DNA of 64,000 nt, taken from JBGAPI01 sp044221335. Lineage in GTDB: Bacteria; Pseudomonadota; Gammaproteobacteria; Xanthomonadales; Ahniellaceae. Location of the stretch: positions 1 to 64,000 of the forward strand of contig JBGAPI010000018.1 of the NCBI GenBank assembly GCA_044221335.1, given 5' to 3'. Each line of letters opens with the position of its first letter. Positions within the stretch are counted from its first letter, which is position 1. The position numbers and the translations under genes were made by a program. Positions 56,415 through 64,000 of the stretch are shown one piece after another. Below the pieces are notes generated by a model. That model saw nothing but the letters and a program-made list of their open reading frames with translations. It was not told the origin of the DNA and ran no database searches.

Positions 56415-56472
56415 GGCGGGCATGGCCCGCCATTGCGAGACGTTCCGGCAACGGCGGGCAATGCCCGCCCTA
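56415..56472. repeat. Inverted pair of REP-like palindromes before the cusA stop
   Basis: GCAGGGCGGGC-ATG-GCCCGCC (palindrome 56415-56431) and GGCGGGCA-A-TGCCCGCC (56453-56469) are oppositely oriented, as in a bacterial interspersed mosaic element. The terminal CCCTA of the second one holds the reverse complement of the cusA TAG (56470-56472). Confidence 0.85.
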
Positions 56473-59400
56473 GGCGCGACGGCGCATCAGCAGATAGGCC
56501 GCCGGGATCAGCAGCATCGACAGCAGCGGCGCCGTCAGCATTCCCCCGACCATCGGCGCCGCGATCCGCTGGGTGATCTCCGCGCCGGCACCGTGACCCG
56601 CGAGGATCGGCAGCAGGCCGGCGAGGATCACCGCCACCGTCATCGCCTTCGGCCGCACCCGCTGGACGGCGCCCGCGCGGATGGCGGCGCGGAGGCCGGC
56701 GTCGCCGGCGGCCGCGTCCGGCCGCTCCCAGGACTGTTTCAGGTACAGCAGCATCACCACGCCGAACTCCGCCGCCACGCCGGCCAGCGCGATGAAGCCG
56801 ACCGCGCTGGCGATCGACAAGGCATGGCCGAGCAGCCACATCAGCCAGACCCCGCCCACCAGCGCGAACGGCACGGTGGCGAGGATCAGGAGCGCCTCGT
56901 CGACCCGGCGGAAGGCGACGTACAGCAGCACGAAGATGATCGCCAGCGTCGCCGGCACCACCACGCCGAGACGCACCTTCGCGTGCTCGTAGAACTCGAA
57001 CTGTCCGGACCACGCGACCGACACGCCGGCCGGCAGTGCCGGCCCGGACGCCACCCGCGCGCGCAGTTCCTCGACCACCGACACCAGATCGCGCCCCTGC
57101 ACGTCGACGTAGATCCAGCCGGCCAGCCGGCCGTTCTCGCTGCGCAGCATCGGAGGACCGTCGACGAGGCGGACGCGGGCCAGGTCGGCGAGACGCAGCT
57201 GACGTCCGCCGGGCGCGACCAGCGTCAGCTCGGCCAGGGCGGCCGGGGTGTCACGCAGCTCGCGCGGATAGCGCAGCGCGATCGGGAAACGGCGGCGGCC
57301 ATCGACCACCTCGCCGAGGGTGTCGCCGGCGATCGCGGCATCGACCAGCGCCTGCACGTCGCCGACGTTGAGGCCATGGCGCGCCGCGGCGGCGCGGTCG
57401 ATGTCGATGTCGAGGTAGCGCCCGCCGGCGAGGCGCTCGGCCAAGGCCGAACTCACTCCCGGCACCGTGCGCGCCAGCGCCTCGATGGCGGTGGCGGCCT
57501 GCTCGATCGTCGCCAGGTCGGGGCCGCTGACCTTGATCCCGATCGGGCTCTTGATTCCGGTCGCGAGCATGTCGATGCGGTTGCGGATCGGCGGCACCCA
57601 CAGGTTGGTGAGCCCCGGCAGCCGGACCGCACGATCGAGCTCGTCGCGCAGCCGCTCCGCCGTCATCCCCGGCCGCCACTGGTCGCGCGGTTTCAGCCGC
57701 ACCGTCGTCTCCATCATCTCCAGCGGCGCCGGATCGGTGGCGGATTCCGCACGACCGAGCTTGCCGAACACGCTCTGCACCTCGGGAACCCGGCGGATCA
57801 TCGCGTCGGCCTGCTGAAGGAGCTGCGCGCCCTTGCCGGCGGACAGACCCGGCAGCGCGGTCGGCATGTACAGCCAGTCGCCCTCGTCCATCATCGGCAG
57901 GAACTCGCTGCCGAGCCGCGCTGCCGGCCACGCCGTGAGGAGCAGCAGCACGGTGGCGCCGGCCAGCGTCGCCCTCGGCCAGGCCAGCACCGCATCGACC
58001 AGCGGCTCGTAGACCCGGATCAGCAGGCGCGACAGCGGGTTCGCCCGCTCGTCCGGAATCCGGCCGCGGATGAACATCGCCATCAGCACCGGCACCAGGG
58101 TCACCGACAGCCCGGCGGCCGCCGCCATCGCGTAGGTCTTGGTGTAGGCCAGTGGCCCGAACAGCCGTCCCTCCTGAGCTTCCAGCGTGAACACCGGCAC
58201 GAACGACAGCGTGATCACCATCAGGCTCGTGAACAGGGCCGGCCCGACCTCGGAGGCGGCGTCCGCGATCAGCGTCGCGCGGGTGGCGGTGTCCGGCTCC
58301 GCGCCGGGACGCGCGGCGCGCCAGTGCTCGAGGTGCTTGTGCGCGTTCTCGATCATCACCACCGCGGCGTCGACCATCGCGCCGATCGCGATCGCGATGC
58401 CACCCAGCGACATCAGGTTGGCGTTGATCCCCTGCCAGCGCATCACGATGAACGCGGCCAGCACGCCGAGCGGCAACGCCACGATCGCGACCAGCGCGGA
58501 GCGCAGGTGGAACAGGAACAGCAGGCACACCAGCGCGACGGCGATGAACTCCTCGACCAGCTTGCCCGACAGGTGTTCGACGGCACGGCCGATCAGCTGC
58601 GAGCGATCGTAGGTCTCGACGATCTCGACGCCGGCCGGCAGGCTGCGCCGCAGCTCGACGAGCCGCGACTTGACCGCGGCGATGGTGGCGGCGGCATTGC
58701 CGCCGGCGCGCATCACCACGATGCCACCGACCACCTCGCCCTGGCCGTCGAGCTCGGCGATGCCGCGCCGCATCGCCGGCCCGAGCTGGACCCGGGCGAC
58801 GTCGCCCAGCAGCACCGGCACGCCGTTCGCACCCACCTTCAGCACCACCGCGCGGAAGTCGTCGAGCGAGGCGAGATAGCCCGTGCTGCGCACCATCACT
58901 TCGGCTTCGCCGACTTCGACGAGGGCGCCGCCGGATTCGGAGTTCGCGCGACCGAGCGCGTCCTTCAGCAGGGCCGTGTCGACCCCATAGGCCAGCATCC
59001 GCGCCGGGTCGGGCAACACCTGGTACTGCCGCACCATGCCGCCGACGCTGGCGACCTCGGCGACGCCGGGTACGCTCTTCAACTCGAAGCGCAGCCACCA
59101 GTCCTGGAGCGCGGTCAGCTCGGAAAGATCGTGCCCGCCGCTGCGGTCGACCAGAGCGTACTGGTAGACCCAGCCGACGCCGGAGGCATCCGGGCCCAGT
59201 TCGGCGCGCGCGCCGGCCGGCAGCCGCGCCTGCACCTGTCCCAGCGCCTCGGCCACCCGCGAACGCGCCCAGTAGGGATCGACGCCGTCGTCGAACAGCA
59301 CGTAGGCGAAGGAGTCGCCGAAGTACGAGTAGCCGCGCACCGCCTTGGCCCGTGGCACCGACAGCAGCGCGCTGGTCAGTGGATAGGTGACCTGATTCTC

Positions 59401-59583
59401 GACCAGGTTCGGAGCCTGCCCGGGCCAACGGGTGCGGACGATGACCTGCACGTCGGAGAGGTCCGGCAGCGCGTCGATGGGCGTCGCGCGCAGCGCGACC
59501 ACTCCGAAGACCGCGAGCATCGCGCTGGCGAGCAGCACCAGCAGGCGATTGCCGAGCGACCAGCGGATCAGCGCGACGATCAT
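56470..59583 (-). CDS. cusA: Heavy-metal RND efflux pump subunit, CusA/CzcA family
   Basis: This 1037-residue inner-membrane proton-driven pump has twelve helices in the RND layout, with two large periplasmic loops. 'GGIAIAIGAMVDAAVVMIENAHKHLEHWR' (in parts) is the heavy-metal TM4 motif with the proton-relay Asp and Glu-Asn. 'IRNRIDMLATGIKSPIGIKVSG' retains one of the CusA methionines, while the position of the CusA 'LTPM' methionine reads 'VAPG' here. So the copper/silver call is probable but not firm. Its ATG overlaps the cusB stop. Confidence 0.9.
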   Translation of the reverse strand: MIVALIRWSLGNRLLVLLASAMLAVFGVVALRATPIDALPDLSDVQVIVRTRWPGQAPNLVENQVTYPLTSALLSVPRAKAVRGYSYFGDSFAYVLFDDGVDPYWARSRVAEALGQVQARLPAGARAELGPDASGVGWVYQYALVDRSGGHDLSELTALQDWWLRFELKSVPGVAEVASVGGMVRQYQVLPDPARMLAYGVDTALLKDALGRANSESGGALVEVGEAEVMVRSTGYLASLDDFRAVVLKVGANGVPVLLGDVARVQLGPAMRRGIAELDGQGEVVGGIVVMRAGGNAAATIAAVKSRLVELRRSLPAGVEIVETYDRSQLIGRAVEHLSGKLVEEFIAVALVCLLFLFHLRSALVAIVALPLGVLAAFIVMRWQGINANLMSLGGIAIAIGAMVDAAVVMIENAHKHLEHWRAARPGAEPDTATRATLIADAASEVGPALFTSLMVITLSFVPVFTLEAQEGRLFGPLAYTKTYAMAAAAGLSVTLVPVLMAMFIRGRIPDERANPLSRLLIRVYEPLVDAVLAWPRATLAGATVLLLLTAWPAARLGSEFLPMMDEGDWLYMPTALPGLSAGKGAQLLQQADAMIRRVPEVQSVFGKLGRAESATDPAPLEMMETTVRLKPRDQWRPGMTAERLRDELDRAVRLPGLTNLWVPPIRNRIDMLATGIKSPIGIKVSGPDLATIEQAATAIEALARTVPGVSSALAERLAGGRYLDIDIDRAAAARHGLNVGDVQALVDAAIAGDTLGEVVDGRRRFPIALRYPRELRDTPAALAELTLVAPGGRQLRLADLARVRLVDGPPMLRSENGRLAGWIYVDVQGRDLVSVVEELRARVASGPALPAGVSVAWSGQFEFYEHAKVRLGVVVPATLAIIFVLLYVAFRRVDEALLILATVPFALVGGVWLMWLLGHALSIASAVGFIALAGVAAEFGVVMLLYLKQSWERPDAAAGDAGLRAAIRAGAVQRVRPKAMTVAVILAGLLPILAGHGAGAEITQRIAAPMVGGMLTAPLLSMLLIPAAYLLMRRRA

Positions 59584-60827
59584 CGTGCGGCCTCCGTCGA
59601 CGCGGGTGGCGCGGCGGCGGCAAGCCGCCCGAGCGTCGCGCGCAGGCTCGCCTCGGAGTCGATCAGGAACTGGCCGGAGCGCACCACGCGCTCGCCGGCC
59701 GCGAGGCCGTCGAGGATCTCGCTCCGGCCATCGGCCTCGGCGCCGACGGTCACCGGGCGCGGCTCGTAGTGGCCGCCGTCGGCGTCGACGATCACGACGC
59801 TGCGGCTGCCGGTGACGATCAGCGCCTCGCTCGGCACCAGCACGTGCTCGGCGCCGGCGGTGTCGAGCTGGACACGGGCGAACATGCCGGCGGCGAGGCG
59901 GCCGTCGGGATTGTCGACCTCGACCCGGAGGGTGCGGCTGCGGGTGGCCGGATCGACCGCCGGCAGCAGCGCGAGCCAGCGTCCGTCGATGCTCTCGCCG
60001 GGGTAGGCCGCGGGCGCAAGCGTGATCCGCGATTCCGGGCCGACCCGCGCGACCGCGCCTTCCGGGATCGCGACCAGCGCCCACAGCGGCGAGCTGCCGC
60101 GGAGCTCCGCGACCGGCATGCCGGTCGCGACGCTCGCGCCCTCGCGCACCATCAGCTCCGTGACCACGCCGTCGCGCGGCGCGGTCAGGTCGAAGCGGGT
60201 CGGTGCGATGCCGCCGCGGTCGATCGCGGCGATCTCGGCGTCGCTCATCCCGATCAGCTGCAGGCGCTGGCGCGCGGCGCGGCGGAGCGCATCGAGCCCC
60301 GGCGCCGTCGCCTCCTTCAGGCTCAGGAATTCCGCGGCCGCGGAGGTCCAGCCCGGCACGATGAGTCGCGCCAGCACCTGCCCGCGTCGCACCGGCTGCA
60401 GGGGCGCGCGCACCGGCAGCGATTCGACGATCGCATCGGCTCGCGCCGCGACCACGCTGACCGCGCGCTCGTCCCAGGCCAGGGTGGCGCTGGCGGACAG
60501 GCGCGTCGCCAGGATCCCGCGTTCCGCGACGGCCGTGCGGACGCCGAGGTTCTGCACGACCCGCGGATCGATCCGCACGCTGCCGGCGACGGCCTCCTCG
60601 TCGGCGTATTTCGGAACCAGTTGCATGTCCATGAACGGCGACTTGCCGGGATGCTCGAAGTGCTGCTGCGGCACCATCGGATCGAACCAGTACAGCACCG
60701 GACGCTCGGTCTTCGCGGCCGGAGCGGCGGTCGACCCGTCGCCGTCGTGGCGAATCAGTAGATCGGTGGCCGCGGCGCCGGCGAGGAAGGAGAGCAGGAG
60801 CAGCGCGGGAAGGACGAGGCGGGACAT
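59580..60827 (-). CDS. cusB: Efflux periplasmic adaptor CusB
   Basis: This 415-residue adaptor has an N-terminal signal or anchor helix (about 1-22). Next comes a heavy-metal-binding segment (about 45-72: 'YWFDPMVPQQHFEHPGKSPF', then MDMQLVPKY), as in CusB-type proteins. Lipoyl halves, a helical hairpin and beta-barrel domains follow. It hands metal to the RND subunit and connects it with the outer-membrane channel. It overlaps cusA by ATGA and starts 3 bp after the cusC stop. Confidence 0.92.
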   Translation of the reverse strand: MSRLVLPALLLLSFLAGAAATDLLIRHDGDGSTAAPAAKTERPVLYWFDPMVPQQHFEHPGKSPFMDMQLVPKYADEEAVAGSVRIDPRVVQNLGVRTAVAERGILATRLSASATLAWDERAVSVVAARADAIVESLPVRAPLQPVRRGQVLARLIVPGWTSAAAEFLSLKEATAPGLDALRRAARQRLQLIGMSDAEIAAIDRGGIAPTRFDLTAPRDGVVTELMVREGASVATGMPVAELRGSSPLWALVAIPEGAVARVGPESRITLAPAAYPGESIDGRWLALLPAVDPATRSRTLRVEVDNPDGRLAAGMFARVQLDTAGAEHVLVPSEALIVTGSRSVVIVDADGGHYEPRPVTVGAEADGRSEILDGLAAGERVVRSGQFLIDSEASLRATLGRLAAAAPPASTEAAR

Positions 60828-60830
60828 GGC

Positions 60831-62114
60831 TCAGTGCTCCTCGGAATAGGCATAGGCGAGCTCGGCCCAGGCGCGGCCCAGCCGGGTGCGGACCTCGCTC
60901 GCGGCGATCCGCTGCTCGACCGCGTCGTCGAGCGCCGCGACCGCGGCCGCGAGCGGACCGCGTCCGCCGCGCAGCGCAGCCAGTGCGGCGTCGATGCGCG
61001 CGTCGGCCAGGGGCAGCAGCTCGTCGCGGTAGCGGCGATCGCGGTCGAGCGCGGAGCGCCACGCTGCGACCGTCTTCCGCAACTGCGTCGCGTGCATCCG
61101 CTCGGCCTCGGCGCGGTTCGCCACCGCCTGCTGGAGTCCGGCCTCGCGCGCGGCGATCTTCGGGTCCTGGCGGCTGGCGGCGAACAGCGGCAACGGCACG
61201 CGGAGCGCGACCGAGACCATGTTCGAGTAGCGCGGCCCACGGTCCTGGTAGGCGAGTTCGACCGACCAGTCCGGCCGCTTCTCCGCCCGAGCCAGTGCGA
61301 CCTCGTCGGCGGCTACCCGTTCTGCGGCCGCGTAGGCCGCCAGTTCACGGTGGCGCACGAGGCCGGCGAGCAGGCGCTCGGGTTCGATCGGCAGCACCGC
61401 GAAATCCGGCGGCGCCGCCAGCGCATGACCGGCGAGGCCGGGCAGCCAGCCGTCGAACTCGGCACGCGCCTCGTCGAGTTCGCGTTGCGCGTCGGCGACC
61501 CGATCGGCGAGCCGGACCACGGCCGCCGTCGTCGCGATCGCATCGGCAGCGCCGGCGCGGCCGTCGACCACGGCCGCCGCGCTCAGTGCCTGCAGCGCCG
61601 CGCTGCGCTGGTCGAACGCTTCGAGCAGCGCGAGGCGCTGCTCCGCGCCGTAGCGCTCGATCCAGGCCTTGGCGACGCTTTCGGCGACGCCGAGGCGCGC
61701 CACGCCGAGCAGGACGCCCTCGCGCTCGGCGATCGCCCGGGCGCGATCCGTCCGGAGCTCGAGCTTCTCGCGCCGCGGCAGCGCCTGCATCAGGCCGACG
61801 CGGCGCATCGTCATGAAGTCGGGATTCGGCTGGAAGGCGTCGGGACCGTCGATCGGCAGGTTGTCGAGGGCGAGCACCAGTTCCGGATCGGGTCGCTGCC
61901 CGGCGGGCAGCACTTCGGCCTCCGCCGCCCGCAGGGCGGCGCGCTGCGCGGCGATCGCCGGCGCGCGCTCGCCGGCGAGGCGGACCGCTTCGGCCAGGCT
62001 CAGCGGCGGGCCTTCGGCGTGGACGGCGGACGGCGCCGGAAGCGCGGCGGCGAGCGCCGCGGCAAGCGCGAAGCCGGCGCGCGGGCGCGCACGGCGGCAG
62101 ACAGGGACGAGCAT
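60831..62114 (-). CDS. cusC: TolC-family outer-membrane efflux channel CusC
   Basis: This 427-residue outer-membrane factor has a signal peptide (about 1-33, ending AVHA) and two internally similar helical/beta halves: 'ALRAAEAEVLPAGQRPDPELVLALDNLP' in parts, and 'LPLFAASRQDPKIAAREAGLQQAVANR' in parts. It would form the exit duct for the pump. It is the first of the three pump genes and follows the small Cys-rich gene by 73 bp. Confidence 0.9.
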   Translation of the reverse strand: MLVPVCRRARPRAGFALAAALAAALPAPSAVHAEGPPLSLAEAVRLAGERAPAIAAQRAALRAAEAEVLPAGQRPDPELVLALDNLPIDGPDAFQPNPDFMTMRRVGLMQALPRREKLELRTDRARAIAEREGVLLGVARLGVAESVAKAWIERYGAEQRLALLEAFDQRSAALQALSAAAVVDGRAGAADAIATTAAVVRLADRVADAQRELDEARAEFDGWLPGLAGHALAAPPDFAVLPIEPERLLAGLVRHRELAAYAAAERVAADEVALARAEKRPDWSVELAYQDRGPRYSNMVSVALRVPLPLFAASRQDPKIAAREAGLQQAVANRAEAERMHATQLRKTVAAWRSALDRDRRYRDELLPLADARIDAALAALRGGRGPLAAAVAALDDAVEQRIAASEVRTRLGRAWAELAYAYSEEH

Positions 62115-62187
62115 GATCGGACTCCGGACGGACGAACGAACGGCGACACCGCGCTGCGGCGCGGCGATCAGGTCGAACGTGCGGGGC

Positions 62188-62571
62188 CTAGAGCTGGAAG
62201 GAGCAGTCGCGCACCGTCAGTGGCGGTGCGGTGGCGCGGCGATCGAGCGGCGTCCGGTCGGTATCCGGCGCCGTGGTTTCGAGGATCGCGACGCTGGCGA
62301 ACGCCGGCAGGACCGCCGGCAGCGCCGGCGGCACGTCGGTGACCGGCGGCGACGGTGACGCCACCTGCTGCGGGCTGCAGTGCTGCTGGCAGCGCGCGGC
62401 GTCGCTCCGCGCCATCCGTTCGCAGCCGGCGCTGTCGTCCGCCGCCGCCCGCATGACCGCTGCATCGGCCGCGACCCCGAGCGGGCACACGTAGGCCGCC
62501 ATCGCCGCGTGCTGGAACAGCAGTCCCAGCAGGGCGAACCAGACGATCCAGCGGCGGCGAGCGCGGGTCAT
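62188..62571 (-). CDS. Small exported Cys-rich protein upstream of the metal efflux operon
   Basis: This 127-residue protein has a signal peptide (about 1-25, 'RRWIVWFALLGLLFQHAAMA'). Five cysteines follow, three of them in 'GCERMARSDAARCQQHCSPQ', then a Pro/Ala-rich stretch and 'VRDCSFQL' at the end. The family is not recognised with certainty; similar small Cys-containing exported proteins occur with copper efflux genes. It may sense or bind metal. It would be the first gene of the cus operon. Confidence 0.65.
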   Translation of the reverse strand: MTRARRRWIVWFALLGLLFQHAAMAAYVCPLGVAADAAVMRAAADDSAGCERMARSDAARCQQHCSPQQVASPSPPVTDVPPALPAVLPAFASVAILETTAPDTDRTPLDRRATAPPLTVRDCSFQL

Positions 62572-62736
62572 GGGAGCATCTTGTCAGATCGGATGGGGCA
62601 CGGGGAGTCCCGCGATTGATCCCGGTCAAGAGGAAGTGCGGTCGGGCGACACGCGCGGGGAGCAGGGAGCGAGCGTCGCGCTCCACGCGCCCCGTCATCG
62701 ATCGAAGCGGAAGCGGGCCCGCCGTACACTCGGCCG

Positions 62737-63681
62737 ATGACCGGATCGCCTGCTCGGCCCCGCTTCCGCTTCGGCACCGCCAGCTGGACCGACCCCAGCC
62801 TCATCCAGTGCGGCCGCTTCTACCCGCCCGGCTGCTCCTCGCCGGAAGCGAGGCTGCGCTACTACGCCAGCCGCTTCGACCTGGTCGAGGTCGACAGCAG
62901 CTACTACGCCCTGCCCTCGCAGAAGAATTCCGAGGCCTGGGTGGCGCGCACGCCCGAAGACTTCGCGTTCAACGTGAAGGCGTTTCGCCTCTTCACCGGC
63001 CACCAGACACCGCAGAACGCGCTGCCGAAGGACATCCAGGCGGAACTGGCGCCGCACTTCGCCGCCCGCCGCAACCTCTACTACAAGGACACCCCGGTCG
63101 AACTGCGCGACCAGCTCTGGGCACGGTTCGAGACGGCAATCCGCCCGCTCGCCGAGGCCGGTCGCCTGCGCGCGGTGCTGTTCCAGATGGCGCCCTGGGT
63201 CACCTGGTCGGTGCGCGCGCTCGACCACCTGCTCGAGTGCCGGGCGCGAATGGACGGCTACCAGCTCGCGGTCGAGTTCCGCCATCGCTCCTGGTTCGAT
63301 GCAAGCCACCGCGACACGACGCTCGCCTTCCTGCGCGACCACGGCCTCGCCCACGTCATCGTCGACGAGCCGCAGGGCTTCACCAACTCGGTACCGGCGC
63401 TGTGGGAGGTCACCTCGCCGAAGTTCGCGCTGCTGCGCCTGCACGGCCGCAATACGGCGACCTGGAACATCAAGGGCGAAGCGGCATCCGAGCGCTTCAA
63501 CTGGGACTACTCCGACGCCGAGCTCGCCGAACTCGCGACGAAGCTCCGCGGCCTGTCCGGCCAGGCGCTCGAGATCCACGGCATCAACAACAACAACTAC
63601 GAGGACCAGGGGCAGCGCAACGCCACGACCTTGCGGGAGCTGGTCGTCGCCAGCGCCGAGGCGGGAGGCGACGCGCCGTAG
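62737..63681 (+). CDS. DUF72 domain-containing protein
   Basis: This 314-residue DUF72-family TIM-barrel protein shows 'FRFGTASWTDPSLIQCGRFYP' in parts, 'FDLVEVDSSYYALPSQKNSEAWVARTPEDFAFNVKAF' in parts, 'LAVEFRHRSWFD' and 'LHGRNTATW'. The function of the family is unknown. The ATG at 62737 gives the standard start. It diverges from the cus operon and converges on rsmI; the 126-bp gap beyond it shows no palindromic repeat. Confidence 0.92.
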   Translation: MTGSPARPRFRFGTASWTDPSLIQCGRFYPPGCSSPEARLRYYASRFDLVEVDSSYYALPSQKNSEAWVARTPEDFAFNVKAFRLFTGHQTPQNALPKDIQAELAPHFAARRNLYYKDTPVELRDQLWARFETAIRPLAEAGRLRAVLFQMAPWVTWSVRALDHLLECRARMDGYQLAVEFRHRSWFDASHRDTTLAFLRDHGLAHVIVDEPQGFTNSVPALWEVTSPKFALLRLHGRNTATWNIKGEAASERFNWDYSDAELAELATKLRGLSGQALEIHGINNNNYEDQGQRNATTLRELVVASAEAGGDAP

Positions 63682-63807
63682 GTGCGCCTTGGCGCGGATG
63701 AAGCGCCCTGTCCTGTGCCGCGCGGGCGGGCCGTACAGCGAAGGTCGGGGAAACGGTGAGTCCGACGCGGGCTGGCCCGGAGGACGAAACTCCGTCGGCG
63801 GCGTCGG

Positions 63808-64000
63808 TCAGCCGGCCCCGCCGTACAGCTCGTTGCGTGCCGCCCCGCTGATCTCGGCGGCCAGCTTCGCAGCCTTCCCCGCCGGCAGATGCGCCGACAG
63901 CAGCTTGTAGATCCGCTGGCCCTCGCGCAGTCGGGCCGCACTGGCCGCGTCGTCGGGAGCGCCGGCGACGACGAGCACCATCTCGCCGAGCTGCTGCTCG
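63808..64000 (-). CDS. rsmI: 16S rRNA 2'-O-methyltransferase RsmI, C-terminal part
   Basis: This is a partial frame entering from the right edge and ending TGA at 63808. The last 64 residues read '...GEMVLVVAGAPDDAASAARLREGQRI' (shown in part), 'YKLLSAHLPAGKAAKLAAEI' and 'SGAARNELYGGAG', matching the helical C-terminal domain of RsmI, which methylates C1402 of 16S rRNA. The catalytic domain lies outside the window. Confidence 0.75.
   Translation of the reverse strand, partial: EQQLGEMVLVVAGAPDDAASAARLREGQRIYKLLSAHLPAGKAAKLAAEISGAARNELYGGAG

Noticed and set aside
56230..59769. Plus-strand frame of nearly 1200 codons
   Set aside because: It lies opposite cusA, which has clear RND motifs. The reverse frame has none.

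Overview
This is a 64 kb stretch of chromosome with high GC, dense coding and short intergenic gaps. Most stop codons are TGA, and ATGA or GTGA overlaps are common. The gene content points to a gammaproteobacterium of the Xanthomonadales/Lysobacterales type, possibly Rhodanobacteraceae-like. The pointers are the SUF operon with its own Rrf2 regulator, lptD-surA-pdxA-rsmA, accD-folC-SPOR-cvpA-purF, rapZ followed by a PTS EIIA/HPr/EI set, IPTL-type C-terminal sorting signals and GTAGGGCGG palindromic repeats. The genus cannot be fixed from sequence alone. I saw no phage, integrase, transposase, CRISPR array, rRNA or tRNA.

Layout. 0.1-4.1 kb: an efflux adaptor divergent from an ECF sigma / membrane anti-sigma-like / PDZ protein operon. 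4.1-9.7 kb: a 43-bp palindromic array, then the SUF iron-sulfur operon (regulator-sufB-sufC-sufD-sufS, minus strand). 9.9-17.1 kb: a large secreted beta-propeller-like protein, a cyclophilin, an unknown protein with a receiver-like N-terminus and a four-fold repeat, and an ATM1-type ABC exporter. 17.1-26.7 kb: a frameshifted DUF4399 gene, then the envelope cluster rsmA-pdxA-surA-lptD, a zinc metallopeptidase, amgK and lpxH. 26.9-35.9 kb: accessory surface-protein genes, namely a dockerin protein, a cohesin-like protein and two proteins with IPTL-like C-termini, one carrying eight Calx-beta repeats. 36.1-42.5 kb: a DUF455 protein and purF-cvpA-SPOR-folC-accD. 42.6-46.0 kb: rapZ-EIIA-HPr-EI, a regulatory-type PTS with no permease nearby. 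46.3-53.6 kb: psd, SCO1, YceI, a nitroreductase, and a rhomboid / M48 / LemA group. 53.7-55.8 kb: a serine hydrolase with an rluF-type pseudouridine synthase. 55.9-62.6 kb: a GNAT enzyme and a CusABC-type metal efflux operon led by a small Cys-rich exported protein. 62.7-64 kb: a DUF72 protein and the 3' end of rsmI.

The most distinctive signals are non-coding. A family of short palindromes (GGCGGNCA-N-TGNCCGCC, often flanked by GTAGGGCG...CGCCCTAC) lies at gene 3' ends, shows compensatory changes in its arms, and at several loci supplies the TAG stop codons of the adjoining genes. Between ptsI and psd the whole intergenic region, including both gene ends, is tandemly repeated four times at exactly 101 bp. 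Between the PDZ gene and sufS a 43-bp unit repeats seven times. A separate 7-bp-period repeat surrounds rsmA and encodes the end of its protein. Among proteins, the dockerin / cohesin-like / IPTL-like operon, with a candidate promoter and a clear terminator, is the best candidate for an undescribed surface system.
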